Source: Larix kaempferi
Lineage: Eukaryota; Streptophyta; Pinopsida; Pinales; Pinaceae
Assembly (NCBI GenBank): GCA_027924585.1
Contig: BSBM01000047.1
Span: 21,887,501-21,951,500 of the forward strand
DNA length: 64,000 nt
Direction of reading: 5' to 3'
Shown piece by piece: positions 10,994 through 22,290 of the stretch (its first letter is position 1; each line of letters begins with the position of its first letter). The position numbers and the translations under genes were made by a program. The notes beneath the pieces are model-generated. The model saw nothing but the letters and a program-made list of their open reading frames with translations. It was not told the DNA's origin and did not search any database.

Positions 10994-11600
10994 ATCTTTT
11001 TCCTTTCTTCATTCTTGTCATGAGGGAGAGATTTTATTCTTTAGTACACATATATTTTCTCTGGATTCGCCCTTCCTCTTGGATACAGTCATGCCACAAT
11101 ATTTCAAACCTAGGTTTCACTTCTTGGCCATTCATAGCAGTCATGAATGTCTCCCATGAAGATGGGAGACCATCAACAACGGTTTGGATGAGATCATCTT
11201 CATCCACTACAACTCAAATGTTAACAAGCTAATCTCTTACCTAAGAGATCCTAGTGAAGAAGGAGGCCATTGTCTCGTGCTTCTCCATATTGAGGTTTCA
11301 TAAGTTGTTCTTCAATGCCATCTTTTGAGTTGGGGCCTTCTTCTCATATAGATTAGTCAATGTATCATAACATTTTTTTGCGGTCTTCAACGATGTGATA
11401 ACGGGAATCAAGTTATCTTTTACTGAATCATAGATGTTCAGTTTGGCCTTAGCTCGATTCTTCTTGAATTTGATGCGCCATGCATTAGATGTAGGATCCT
11501 CCAACACAGTGGATGTGTATCTATCAAAGTCATGTTCATCTATGGTGTTGATAATCCTAGCTTCAAGCATTGAAGTTTGAGGTGCCCTCAAGATGGTCTT
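10994..11600 (-). pseudogene. Copia gag fragment (UBN2 type), Copia-3
   Basis: Read on the minus strand from about 11591, this resembles the start of a Copia gag. It includes FKKNRAKAKLNIYDSVKDNL and CYDTLTNLYEKKAPTQKMAL (the latter resembles the UBN2-family phrase for a capsid-like region), and further down a segment reading EDDLIQTVVDGLPSSWETF in another frame. The frame breaks near 11298 and stops follow. No protease, integrase or RT follows before the left LTR, so the rest of the element has been deleted. Confidence 0.75.
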
Positions 11601-12806
11601 CCGGTCGTACAGAGATTGATGTCATAGTCTTCAAATCTTGTGCTCAACTTCTCAGAATCTATGTAGGCTCTATATGGCATGCAAAAATGATCTCCTTCAC
11701 ACCCCAAGCTTTGATACCATGTTAATATTTGGTTGAGATTTGATCTTTAATTCTTTTAGATGTAGAAACTTGAAACAATGATACAATTCAATCACAAGAA
11801 ATTCATACAACCATAACACAAGATATACCCTGGGGAAAATCCTCAAAACAATGAGAAAAAAAACACCAGCAACTCTTCTCAATATTATATAATGGATAGC
11901 AGAGAATGTCTTTATTTTACAACATAGAAAATTGCTTTCGGAAGATAAGAGATCACCAAACACTCTTGATGAAGATACAGAAGCAATAGAGAAGAGAGAT
12001 CAATCAAATGTGTTTTCCAATGTGCCCCGCACATCAATATATAGCAAAAATCACTGCCATGCAAGGAATAGCGAATCAATGCATGAAGGATAAGCCTCCC
12101 ATGCAAACCATAGCAAGTTATCTTCTTGGATAGTTGTAGTGCACTTCTAGTTTATTCAATCATGAACCATCAATGTGCCATTCCTTTCTTAACTTGAAAT
12201 CATGCTTAACTGACTTTGGAGTGAACTCGCCTCATAACTAATGTAAGAGAACTTAGTTAACAAGCGAACATAAGTGTCATCATGCAATAGGAGAAACTTT
12301 ATTGTTGTAACTAAAGTGTCGTCATGCAAAACAGGAGAAACATTAGTGTTGTAACTAAAGTGTCGTCATGCAAAACATTTTAGTTAACTAATTCCTTTTT
12401 AACACTTTAGTTAACTTTTCTTAACTGAAAATCATGTTGATTGGTTTTACTGAAGTGATCACTAAATTCTCCTTTAGTTAATTGATTGCATATCTTTAAC
12501 TGATTCTTTAACTGAAGCTTTTATTGAGGCATACATTGTTACTTAACTGGAACTTTATAACTGAATCTTTAACAATTCGAGTTCTCTTTAATTAGTTGAA
12601 GTGTCCGCATGGGCAATTTTGATTTCTCTTGATCTCTATGCTTTATATTTTATTTTTACTTTTTTTACTGCATGGTCAATATGTGCTAACTTTAATTATC
12701 CATCACATTAGATTTTAATAAGAAGAATTATCAGATGTTGTGATCATATTATATTATTTCAAACCAAATGATCATATGCTAAATTAATTCACTTTAGAGG
12801 TGATCA

Positions 12807-14246
12807 ATCTCCGAAGGAGACTTAATAGAAACCGGTGATCATGTTTAATAATATATCACACAAAATTAAATGATTTTAACAAGTAAAGCATGACCTTTAT
12901 ATAGAAGGTCCACCTCTATACGGGAGGTCCATACCATGGATACCTTTATAGGAAAGGTTCACATGAGAATCATGACTTGACACACAAGTTCAGAGCCTTT
13001 TACAACAAGACTTTACAACATCATTACTTTGATCAATTACCTCTATACGGGAGGATCAATCTTGCTTGCACAATATTGGTTTGGATAATGTCTCCCGATG
13101 CTATACATTTAACATTCATCACATGCAATACCATGGGAAAATACCATGGAACACCTAAACCCATGGGCCCATAAGCCACCAATGGGAAGCCTATCTTTGA
13201 CTATGCCAATCCGACCATCACTAATAACTCTCATGCACCTTAAAATGGATCAAATTTTTAACTATGTATCCAAGAATACAACATGCCTCGCACCCCCTTC
13301 TTCAGTCTACTTAAATCTTTGTCTATACTTTTCATAAGTAAACCAATAAACTAAGGGTACGCATGCCTAAATTTATATTGTAATTAAATCCATCTCCATT
13401 AAAAAATGCTTCTAAACTGATCACTTCTTATTCATCCTCTTCTTTCTCACTGAATGTTTCAATGAAACTATGGTTATGTTTTAACCTCCTAGACTTGTTC
13501 TTCATTAGGCTTATGTATTCCATTCCTCATGTGACTACTGCTCAACCCACTTTCCAAATCGTGAAAAGGGGGGACTATCAAATAGAAAATCCATCACGTC
13601 CATCGCCACCTTTAGATCGTCATCCTCGTCATCGTGATCATGTTATTCACTCCCATTCCCAAGGCAAGCATCACCTCTCTCTAGATACAACCCCAATGCT
13701 ATTGTTCATTCACACTTGACACATTTCCCTCGAGCTTCACCTCCTGTTCATTTATCAACACCAATGAATTCCATCCATCTAGGCCCATGACCTTCTTGAC
13801 CACACCAAGATGCGTAACAAATTTCAATTGATTATTTCCAGTCAACCCTAGTTCTGCGGATCTGCCCAATACTTCCTTCACATGCGGACTCACAATCCCT
13901 CATGAGATCTACTCTGTGACCTCTTAACCCATGGATTGTGTGGGACATCTAGCTCTGATAAACTGACTTACAATCCCAATTCTCGATTTAGACTCTCTCT
14001 ACTAGCTCACGGGGCTTGTCCTAATCGGTAGAACCTGTTATCTCAATCTGTGGCTCCAACTTTGAATTCATGGTGGTTTAACTCCCAGGATTCTACCTCA
14101 ATGCGCAAAGTATCCATCCTTGTCAATTTCCCAGTCTTTGTCATGTCGAGCCGATCTATCCATTTCTCAACAACTTCTCTTGCCTACCATCTTGGGGATG
14201 AGCTCAAGCTCTCTCTCGGCATTCTCGATGAGATCCTCAACCTATC
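12807..14246. other. Unassigned sequence between Copia-3 and Copia-2
   Basis: No gene is recognised. 12890-13060 holds several versions of an 18-19-bp phrase (CTTTATATAGAAGGTCCA, CTCTATACGGGAGGTCCA, TTTATAGGAAAGGTTCA, CTCTATACGGGAGGATCA). Open frames at 13462-13719 (+), 13699-13893 (-) and 14050-14304 (+) show no family I recognise. They overlap each other on both strands, so I do not call them genes. The stretch could be an old element or a gene relic. Confidence 0.35.
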
Positions 14247-14890
14247 TGTTAGGATAATTAATACACCAACCTTGTCCACCATAGTATTATTAATATTTTC
14301 CTAGTATTGGATGATGTCATTTTCCCCCTAGTGGTATGTAGATGTCATCTAGGCCTAATTATCCACTTGAAGTGCCCTACATGCATGATTTTAGGACATC
14401 CATAGTCAGTTCCCTACATTTTAGGATCTAACTTAGTGATCTGATTCAGTCCACCTGAGTTCTTGATTCTAGTGGGTGGTTTGTACTCCGATTGCCACTG
14501 ATTTTTATCTAATGCACCCTCTCTAGCTTGATTGCATGATATTTTTTACAACAAACTCACTAATGCACCTTGCATTGTCAGTTAACTAACAGTAGCTTTA
14601 GTTCACTAAGTCTCAGTTGAGTTTGGTAGCCTCAAATCACTCTAGTGGTGATATTTCAACGCTAGACTGACATGGATTCGAATTCTCTCCGAGTATTCAA
14701 ATTTCCTCTATTGTAACATATTTGTTGAATATATAGATTAATGGAATATGACACACCTTTCTATGCACATCTGAGTTTCAATGCATGTTTAATTTTACTG
14801 CTCATTTCACTATAATTCTTCCTCCTTGCTAATCCTATCACTGTGAGGTATTCTCAGACTCAAAGATCTATTGTGTTCCAGAATTTCATA
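14247..14890 (+). repeat. Copia-2 5' LTR
   Basis: Starts TGTTAGGATAATTAATACACC and ends TTTCATA just before TGGTATCAAATC (14891-14902), a tRNA-Met-like primer site. The terminal CA seems mutated to TA. The start resembles the Copia-1 LTR (TGTTAGGATATT), showing related families. Confidence 0.8.
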
Positions 14891-15010
14891 TGGTATCAAA
14901 TCCCAGTAGGGCTAGTTTATCTTCAATTTGAGTTTTTTTGCAGGATTTTGATAAGTTTTTAGTGCAACAGTAGCAACACTTTCAATTTGTATTCGCTCTA
15001 GTAGTTACAC

Positions 15011-16498
15011 ATGGATAATTCAAATGCTCCTTTAACTCCAAGAATCCTGACACCCTTCAATTATATTGATTGGAGGGCATATATGAAGATTGTGTTGTGT
15101 AACAAGAGTCTATACAGGGTCATAATGGGAAAGGAGGTCAAACCTCAGACAATTGTTGAGAAAGCAAAGTACCTGAACATATTAGATGAGGCTTTTGGTT
15201 TTATGTGTATTCACATCTCCAGATATTTGCTCTTCCATCTTTATGGAATGAAGACACCAAGAGAGGTTCGGTTGAAGCTTGAAACTCTCTTTGGAAATCA
15301 AGAAGAGCTGAGAGGCCACATTTGGGAGAATGAATTAATTTATCTTCAACCAAGCAATTTCGAAACCATACCACAATTCTTTTCAAAGTTCAAGTCCTTG
15401 GTTATGCAATGAAAATAATGTGGCATTAACAAGAAGGATGAGCAGCTGGTGCTATCCATCCCAAGCAAGACTGGTCCTGAATTTTCAATATTTGTTTCTA
15501 CCTTCCATTATGGGATATTTCCAACCCCCTATTGGAAAATTCCTTCTTTAGATGCATTCACTGAATCTCTCATCCAAGAACAAGACAAACTGATTCAAAT
15601 GGGCGCCTTGAAGGCCTCCAAAAATCAAGCTCTTATGGTTGGGGAGTCAAAAAGTGCAAATGCTAAGGGGAGGCACAAAGTAAAAGACAAGAAGCAATTT
15701 GAATCCAAGCCAAAGGAGAAGCCTAATCCATCAAAAGGAGCCTCCAGCTCCAAGAAGGATAAGCAACAGAGGTTTGAGAACACCAAGTGTACCTATTGGA
15801 AGAAAGGAAACCATCTAGAGAGTTCATGCATGAATAAGAAGATAGATAAAATGACCAAAATTCTTGAACAACACAACATTTCCCTCCCAGAAGGCGCAAT
15901 GAGGACTGATTCTAGAAGTGAGACAGAGGATCATGAGAGATGCCATGCACTGAAGGCTGGGATCTCACAATCACAAGACTTCCTCATTGATTATGGAGCC
16001 TCCAACTACATGGTTGCCTCCAGAGAATCATTTTATTCTCTAGATATCACTGATGGTCCTAGTATTCACATGGGAGATAATTCAAAAATCTCTACTGAAG
16101 GGAAGCACACAATACAACTGGAGCATGGAAAGTTAAAATATTTTATGTATGTGCCTTCCTTGGAAGCAAATTTTTTATTTGTTTATCAGATGACACACAT
16201 AGGTTCACCGAAGAAAGTTGTCTTTGGACCTGACACAAATGAGATTACAGAGATATCCTTCGGGAAACTAATAGCAAAAGGTGTTGCAAACCATGCCTCA
16301 AAGGCATATGAATTCTCACATTTTTTTCCATACTCTTTGCCTACTCCATTTGCACCTAATAAAGATCATAATTATGTCTCTTATGATGATCCGGATTCAG
16401 ATTCCAAAGATGAGGATCAAGATCTTGATGTTGATTATGAATTCCAAGAAGATCCAGATCCAGATCCAGCACCTGCTCCCAATCCAAGGCCAAAATAG
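15011..16498 (+). pseudogene. Copia-2 gag-protease with acidic tail
   Basis: 15011-15412 and 15449-16498 are in one frame, separated by in-frame stops near 15410-15418. Gag resembles Copia-1 (DEAFGFMCIHISRYLLFHL). The zinc knuckle reads CTYWKKGNHLESSC, with the second Cys replaced by Trp. The protease motif reads FLIDYGASNYM, with DSG changed to DYG. Next come the pre-integrase stretch (VYQMTHIG, GKLIAKGVANHASKAYEFSHF) and an Asp-rich tail (DPDSDSKDEDQDLDVD). Where the integrase would normally follow, the sequence goes straight into the linker that precedes RT. Confidence 0.85.
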
Positions 16499-16645
16499 GC
16501 TCACAAAGTCCTTGGATATATTGGGAACATGGCTAGGGATCCATCTGACCATAGAAGAACCAGATCTCAATATCAAGATGCAAACCTTGCACTATGTTAT
16601 ACAGATCCAATTCTCCCAAAGAGGTGCTACATGATGGTAGGGTCT

Positions 16646-17373
16646 TGTTGGCCCGGTTTTGCAACCAAGCTTAGTGCTATGGGCACCTGCTAACTAGTAG
16701 CAGCAGTTTCAATGTAAAGCAAATAACAATAAACTAATCTAAACAAAACTATTCATGGATCTATGCAATAATATAATAAAATAGTGTAAACATTTAAAAA
16801 ACAAGAACAAGAAAATATTAAAGAATGAATTTGTATTAAAAAATGGGGGGCAAGCAAGTGCTTGCGATAATACCTTCAATGGTGAAGGTTGATGTTGAGC
16901 AACTCCCAAGATGAGTAGCTCCAAGCTCCAAGAGGTCTCCTTCTCCAAGGTTGCTTACAATGGCCAAAATGCTCAAGGGAGATTTCGGCAGCATGAGGAT
17001 GAGATAATGGATGGATGTGAAATGAGGAGCCCCTACCACCTTTTTATAGGTTTTGGTGGTGGGGAATACCATTTGTGGTTTTGTGGAAACCAAATGGTAT
17101 TGACCAACATGGTTTAGGTACTTTTCCCTCATTTTTCCTTTTTTGAATAAAAATAATATTTTAATTCCCTTTTTAATATTTTTGGGAATTTTGACCCTTT
17201 TTTAGGGTTTTTTATGCTTTTCAGGAAAAATAATCTTTTTTAATGGAAAAAGGGGTGTACTCAGGTCTATTGGTGACCTTTTGTTGGTTTCAGAGGCTCC
17301 GATGGTGAAAAAGTGGACAAATGGGTCATGTGAATAGGGAAATGAGCTAGTGAGCACTTTTTAGGTGTTAACA
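16646..17373 (-). repeat. Tat-1 3' LTR
   Basis: 728 bp, TGTTGGCCCGGTTTTGC to GGTGTTAACA as read on the + strand. The PPT is the reverse complement of 17374-17386 (GATTGCCCCCTGA), i.e. a TCAGGGGGCAATC tract directly before the LTR on the minus strand. The same PPT core occurs in Tat-2. Confidence 0.88.
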
Positions 17374-17386
17374 GATTGCCCCCTGA

Positions 17387-18690
17387 TGTGTGAGGGCAGG
17401 AGCTCATCGTATGGCCGATAGACATCATAGTTCTTTTGTCTTTTTTCAGGGGTTTGGGAAGGAGAAGAGACCGATTGGAGACTGGAGCCACGGCCCTTGG
17501 AAGCTGCAAGAAACAAAAAATATTACATGGCCTCAATATGAATGAGGTATAATCTTTGATAATGGACGAGGCGGGCATTCCCATGCTCGTATCAAGACAT
17601 ATACATAACAATTAGTCCCAAGAAGGGGGATCTAATACATAAAGAATCTACTGGTACACCATAACGGTCCAGGGGGGACATTATTTTGGGATGTACTCCT
17701 GATCATAACGGATTTCAATAACTGATACACTGAAATAACTGAGGAACTGCTGAAACTGAAGGTGTCCAACATCTGTAGGTACTCAAAGACTATGAGTCAT
17801 ATCTGAGAAATAATGTGACTGTATACTCATGGGAGTATGAAACTGGGGTAAATCTGAATACTGTCGCCATGCGCAACCTGGATATCTATAGAAAAAGTGT
17901 AACTGGTGTTATCCATAGGAAGACTCTCAAATGTGGAGGAGTCCGGAGGTATCCGGGGTCTTCGACTAATAAGTGAAACGGACGAATATCCTGTGCGAGT
18001 CTCAACGATGCGATCAAGGTGTTGAAGTCGAGCATGTGAGAAACAACCATTTGGAGAGGCACTGAAGATTCCTCTCGAAATGATTCGTAGGTACTCATCA
18101 TAAATGGTGATGAGTCCAAGACACAGGGACCTCTAGGTCTATCCTCTGGAATCAATGTGGTTGTCGTCGACAGAGGGAGACCAGCAACTAATAAGGCAAT
18201 GATGTTTCCTTGATAGGAGCACGAGGTGTAAAACTGAAGTGTTGTAGTACTGATGGTAGGACTTTTATACTTGTGGGAATGGGAAAAAACTGGGTAGACT
18301 CAAACTTCCTTTGTTCAGAGCACGATGACATGGTTGACCCGGCAGCGTAGGGAACTGACTTGTAGGTGTGGGGATCATTGCTTTGACTGAATGTTATATA
18401 TTGACTCTGGGGGGGAGGACGAGCTTATAGGTGCCGTCGAGGGATTATCAAGGTGACATACTGCAGAATACTCTGAACAAAGGCAACCAACATGGGGAAG
18501 CTGCCTAATGAGTAGATGTGATCTGTCGTGGCGCCAAGAGGAACCATTGATTCCTTCTTCGTAGTTTTAATGAGCTCCAAGAAGGGATAAAAGTGTGCTC
18601 TGAAATGGTACGGTCCTGTGTATTTTGTGAGCCCAGGACGGCTCATGCTCATGGTTGCTTTCATGTTTAGAGAGTCTGAAAACGGTAAGT
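17387..18690. other. Tat-1 distal 3' noncoding region
   Basis: No open frame with recognisable content is seen on either strand. The stretch GATTGCCCCCTGATGTGTGAGGGCAGG...GATGGCCGATAGACATCAT-type start resembles the matching start of the Tat-2 3' region (GATGCCCCCTAATGTATGAGGTCAGAGGG...GATGGCCGAAATACATTAT), so this part is conserved between the two families. Confidence 0.45.
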
Positions 18691-19010
18691 GGACTCTATT
18701 GGTGTTTCTTTTTCGTAAGTTTAGTCTCCCAGGCCCGAAAAAAGCATAAAATGATGCGGATGGAGAACTCTTCTAGCCGATGTGACTAGAGTATACCTTT
18801 TTCGTAATTAGTCTACAAGGTACGGAAAAGGGGTAAACTTATACCAGGTAGACTTCCTTTCAGATACGTTTAACGAGCATGAAAGGAAACAAGGTTGCTC
18901 GGCAATCTTTTCATTGTTTGTAGGAGTCAGAAAAGAGCTTAACAGAAACTCCCTAAGTGCCTTTTTCATAAAAGGGGTTGCTCGGCTCGAAAAAGGGGTA
19001 AAATTATACC
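18691..19010 (+). repeat. Hairpin-rich 3' block shared with Tat-2
   Basis: Phrases such as GAACTCTTCTAGC, AGAGTATACC, AAAAGGGGTAAA and the inverted pair AACGAGC...GCTCGG (about 18870-18902) recur in the same order in the Tat-2 3' region (54170-54420). It is noncoding on both strands. It probably has an RNA-structure or element-internal role, but its function is unknown. Confidence 0.55.
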
Positions 19011-19032
19011 GAACAAACATGGATTGATGGGG

Positions 19033-19779
19033 GCGAGAAAAGGTCTCAAGCATCGTTATCAGTGCAGAAAGATGGTTCCGGTGACATAAGGATTGTCGAA
19101 AATGGAGACCGACCGATGTGGCACGCAAACCGAGGTTATGTGAGGGGCATGGGAAAAAATGCCCAAAAAATCTAAAGGTGAGAGCGAGAAATGATCTCAA
19201 GCATCATCACGAGCGCGGAAAACTGAATCCGACGATATAAGGCACGTCCAAAATGGAGAACGGCTGATGTGGCACGCAAACCGAGGTGACGAGGGGGCAT
19301 GGAAGAAATGCCCTAAAAATTAGGACGTGATAGCGAGAAATGATCTCAAGCATCATCACGAGCGCGGAAAACTGAATCCGGTGATATATGGCACGTCCAA
19401 AACGGAGAACGGCCGATGTGGCACGCAAATCGAGGTGACGAGGGGGTATGGAAGAAATGCCCTAAAAATCAGGACGTGACAGCGAGAAATGATCTCAAGC
19501 ATCATCACGAGCGCGGAAAACTGAATCCGGTGATATATGGCACGTCCAAAACGGAGAACGGCCGATGTGGCACGCAAACCGAGGTGACGAGGGGGCATGG
19601 AAGAAATGCCCTGAAAATCAGGACGTGACAGCGAGAAATGATCTCAAGCATCATCACGAGCGCGAAAAACTGAATCCAGTGATATATGGCATGTCCAAAA
19701 CGGAGAACAGCTGATGTGGCACGCAAACTAAGGCCACGAGAGAGGCCAAAAAATGGACCCCGTGAAAACGGGAAACGGA
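19033..19779 (+). repeat. 149-bp tandem repeat array, five units
   Basis: GCGAGAAA followed by ATGATCTCAAGCATCATCACG recurs with unit starts at about 19033, 19184, 19333, 19482 and 19631. The last intervals are exactly 149 bp. Each unit carries CGATGTGGCACGCAAAC and GCATGGAAGAAATGCCCT. The array ends about 108 bp before the TATA box of the PMD gene. It may be upstream regulatory DNA of that gene or a satellite seed; sequence alone does not tell. Confidence 0.85.
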
Positions 19780-19886
19780 AGGAACCTGCATGAATTTCTC
19801 GCTGTTCTGATTCCAACGGTACCAACGGTTTGAGAAATGGACTTCGTATGATACCGCAATGGGTGTTGGAAAATTGGTGGAATTTC

Positions 19887-19894
19887 TATAAATA
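19887..19894 (+). promoter_or_regulatory. TATA box of the antisense PMD gene
   Basis: TATAAATA at 19887-19894 in a GGAATTTCTATAAATAGGGC context is a strong plant TATA box. A start site about 30 bp downstream (near 19920) would give a 5' UTR exon running to 20009, followed by a GT-AG intron. It is oriented + and thus opposes the retrotransposon transcript. Confidence 0.65.
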
Positions 19895-20009
19895 GGGCGT
19901 CGGGCCCAAATGACTTGTCATTGTTACGTGCGAGTTTGATAGAGCTGTCAGAGCTATTTCTCGATTTCCGGGAGATTTCACCGTTGGTTTTCGATTTAGC
20001 GAGTTGCAG

Positions 20010-20459
20010 GTAACTCTATTTGCCTTAGCCTTGTCAATTATGTCTTTTTTGTTTGGTGGCGGGCCCCCGAAGGCCGCAAAATTCCATGTTGACTCTCCAA
20101 CGTGGAATATCGCGGGTTTTGGGGCTGTTCCCGCGATGAACCGCGCGGGTTTTAGGCTGACAGTCGCGATGTTCATCGCGACTGTGAGGCTGGAACCCGC
20201 GATGTTCATCGCGGGTTCATGGGGGATAGTCGCGATGTTCATCGCGACTGTCCGGCCAAAACCCGCGATGTTCATCGCGGGTTTTTGCATGGATCCCGCG
20301 ATGGTCATCGTGGCTTTTGGTGGAAAAGCCGCGATGGGCATCGCGGCTTTTGGTGTAAAAGCCGCGATGGGCATCGCGGCTTTTTGTGTAAAAGCCGCGA
20401 TGGGATTTTTTCAAAAGAATTTTATGCTGGGGCTAAAAATTTCTTCTATTTTCTGGCAG
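20010..20459 (+). other. Predicted 5' UTR intron of the PMD gene
   Basis: Donor CAG|GTAACT at 20009/20010 and acceptor TTTTCTGGCAG|G at 20459/20460, which is one base before the PMD start codon. The intron carries the 33-bp palindrome array. An intron directly before the ATG is common in plant genes. The array is open in several frames on both strands, so retention would add an upstream frame that is not in phase with PMD. Confidence 0.55.
20131..20405 (+). repeat. Palindrome array with exact 33-bp period (nine units)
   Basis: CGCGATG occurs at 20132, 20165, 20198, 20231, 20264, 20297, 20330, 20363 and 20396, each exactly 33 bp from the last. Most units are a 20-bp perfect or near-perfect palindrome such as CCCGCGATGTTCATCGCGGG or GTCGCGATGTTCATCGCGAC, followed by a 13-bp spacer. 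Outer bases alternate between CCC/GGG and GTC/GAC and then change to GCC/GGC, always in matched pairs. The compensating changes imply that the dyad itself is kept. A related array lies in the leader (31215-31577). Confidence 0.95.
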
Positions 20460-20460
20460 G

Positions 20461-21883
20461 ATGTTGAGGAGACCACAGTCCTCGTGGCGTGAGCGAGAGA
20501 TCGATGATGATCTTATGGCGACGATTGAGACTGATGCAGGGGTGAGGCAGATTCTAGCTATGAGCGGACTTCTGAAGTTCGCTCAGATCCCACCTATTCG
20601 TTCAGTGAGACGGCTCCTGAACAAGCTTGTGAGTTGGTGGGTGCCGACAGAGGGTGCATTCATCATTGGTGGTGAGAGGTTAGAGATCACTCTCACGGAT
20701 GTCTATTTTTTGACTGGGTTGCCTCGCTTGGGTGAGGTGGGTGATATCTTGCCGAGGTTGCCTCCAGGTATAGATATGAAGGACCTGTTACAGACTTTCT
20801 GTGTTGATGATGCTGTTTTGCAGAACAGCTCTATTAGTCTGCGATCCCTATGTGAGTGGGATATGCGAGCTGTTGGGGCCTGCGTTCTGCGGATATTGGG
20901 TGTTGCTGCGCCACATCGTATGTCTGGGGGACAGACGATGATGGTGGACTCTGTTCTTCAGGGTACTTATTATGCCTGGGGGCAGATGTTTCTTGCTGGT
21001 GTTCGGAGAGATCTGGACAAGGCCATTAGAGAGGGAGGCGAGTTTTGTTATGCCTCATTTTTATGCTATTTTTTCTTCGAGCGGGTGCCGACCTCGCGGC
21101 CACGGGTACCCATTCGTGCTGGTCTTCCGAGTGAGCCTCGTATGATGAGATGGGGGCAGATGATGCCTCATGGCGGCGGTGGTGTCCGCGGTTACTTCAC
21201 GGAGGATTTTTATCAGCAGTGGGAGCAGATGCCTCTGGTGATTGAGGACTACTCCTACGCCGACATGGATTACCGAGGTGACCGAGAGATGCCTCGTGCC
21301 CCAGGACAGGCCTGGAGTTTAGACGGTATGTTTTGTGTTTGATTTGATATTATATCATATGTTGTTTGATTTATCATTGATGATTATTTTTGTATAGTAC
21401 GTGATGGCTTACTTGCTTTGTGCAGATGTGGGTCCAGTGCCACCGGACGACTACGTGCCTCGTCAGGGGCGGGCGATGGTGGTCACCCATCCACCCGCAG
21501 CGGTACCACCTCCATGTGGTGGAGGATTTGCGGCTTGTGGGCGAGAGGTTGGCCCTTGAGATGATGCCATAGAGGGTGTCAGACAGACCTTTGCCAGGAT
21601 CCTATCTGAACTCCCCGAAGATGGTTGGAGAGACCTGGATCGGGATATTCTGCAGGGTTGTTTTGGTGCGCCGCCTGAGTGGCAGTCGCTCCTATTGAGG
21701 ACAGCGGGGTTCGTGGCGGGGCACAGGGATGGTAGACGAGATGATCCGGCAGGGCTGGCTCAGGGGAGGATACGTCTGCGGGACGATCTAGCGGGGCCAA
21801 CAGAGCGGAGAGTTCGGGCTCGCCATGACCCGGCGGGGCCAGCGGAGGAGGAGCCGGAGGATCCTAGGGATCCAGATGAGTAG
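20461..21883 (+). CDS. Plant mobile domain (PMD, MAIN-like) protein gene captured by Tat-1
   Basis: Exon 20461-21325 (GT donor GTATGT at 21326) joins 21426 after TTTGTGCAG. The first exon is open for 288 codons. Residues 56-91 carry the PMD signature: WWVPTEGAF, then EITLTDVYFLTGLP. Later come LCEWDMRAVG and YYAWGQMFLAGV. PMD proteins (MAIN/MAIL family, once called aminotransferase-like) occur both as plant nuclear genes and inside transposons. Exon 2 starts DVGPVPPDDYVPRQ and stays in frame to TAG at 21881-21883, apart from a TGA at 21557-21559. A +1-frame stretch before that TGA also looks protein-like, so a pair of compensating indels is possible. The gene has its own TATA box and introns and runs antisense to the element. 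It may be functional as a 288-aa domain plus a short tail, or be recently broken in exon 2. Confidence 0.75.
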
Positions 21884-22048
21884 ATGATATTGTATCTGCC
21901 CCCAAATGCTGATGAGCTTATGGGGAAACATTTTTGTATGACAGATGTATATTTATTTTTTGTATATCGGGTGCTGAGGGCACCTATGACATGTTGACTA
22001 TTTGGCTTATATATATATATGTGGATATATATTTGTATATATTGTCGT

Positions 22049-22290
22049 GTATGCACGTGGATGCACCTTTGTCTTTTGTATATGCCCGTGGAGGCACATG
22101 TTATGTAGTTGGATGCAGTATGTTGTTTATTTATGTATGCCCGTGGAGGCAGATGTTATGCACGTGGATGCATTATCTGGTTATTTGTTTTATGCCCGTG
22201 GAGGCACATGTTATGCACGTGGATGCAATATTGTTTTTTGTATATGCCCGTGGAGGCACATGTTATGCACATGGATGCATTTTGTTTATG
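22049..22290 (+). repeat. Tandem repeat of about 55 bp (four units)
   Basis: TATGCCCGTGGAGGCA starts at 22081, 22136, 22191 and 22243. Each is followed by GATGTTATGCACGTGGATGCA and a T-rich spacer. A partial unit (ATGCACGTGGATGCA) begins at about 22049. It lies between the end of the PMD gene and the second RNase H, so it could be in the PMD 3' UTR or act as an insulating spacer between converging transcripts. Confidence 0.85.

Larger units (their letters stand above)
6396..12806 (-). mobile_element. Copia-3: internally deleted Ty1/Copia element, split by Copia-1
   Basis: Two LTR copies flank a short interior of about 0.7 kb. The left copy is 6396-6629 plus 10225-10993, interrupted by Copia-1. 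The right copy is 11720-12806. Both begin TGTTAATATTTGGTTGA and end GGTGATCA. Orientation is minus: the reverse complement of a tRNA-Met primer site (TTGATACCA, 11711-11719) abuts the right LTR, and a polypyrimidine run (the PPT on the minus strand, about 10997-11010) abuts the left LTR. Only a gag fragment remains, so the element cannot move by itself. The right LTR contains an extra internal duplication of about 45 bp (AACTAAAGTGTCGTCATGCA, near 12311 and 12352). No matching target-site duplication is visible. Confidence 0.8.

Noticed and set aside
13462-14304. Host gene fragments in the gap between Copia-3 and Copia-2
   Set aside because: Open frames overlap on both strands, none shows a family motif I recognise, and no splice model improves them.
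20131-20405. CRISPR-like repeat array
   Set aside because: The units are contiguous palindromes with related 13-bp spacers, not identical repeats with unique spacers. The setting is a plant retrotransposon with no cas genes.
19886-20492. Repeat-peptide proteins read from the 33-bp array on both strands
   Set aside because: The array lacks stop triplets in several frames at once because of its composition, so openness is not evidence of coding. It is better explained as a structured intron array.
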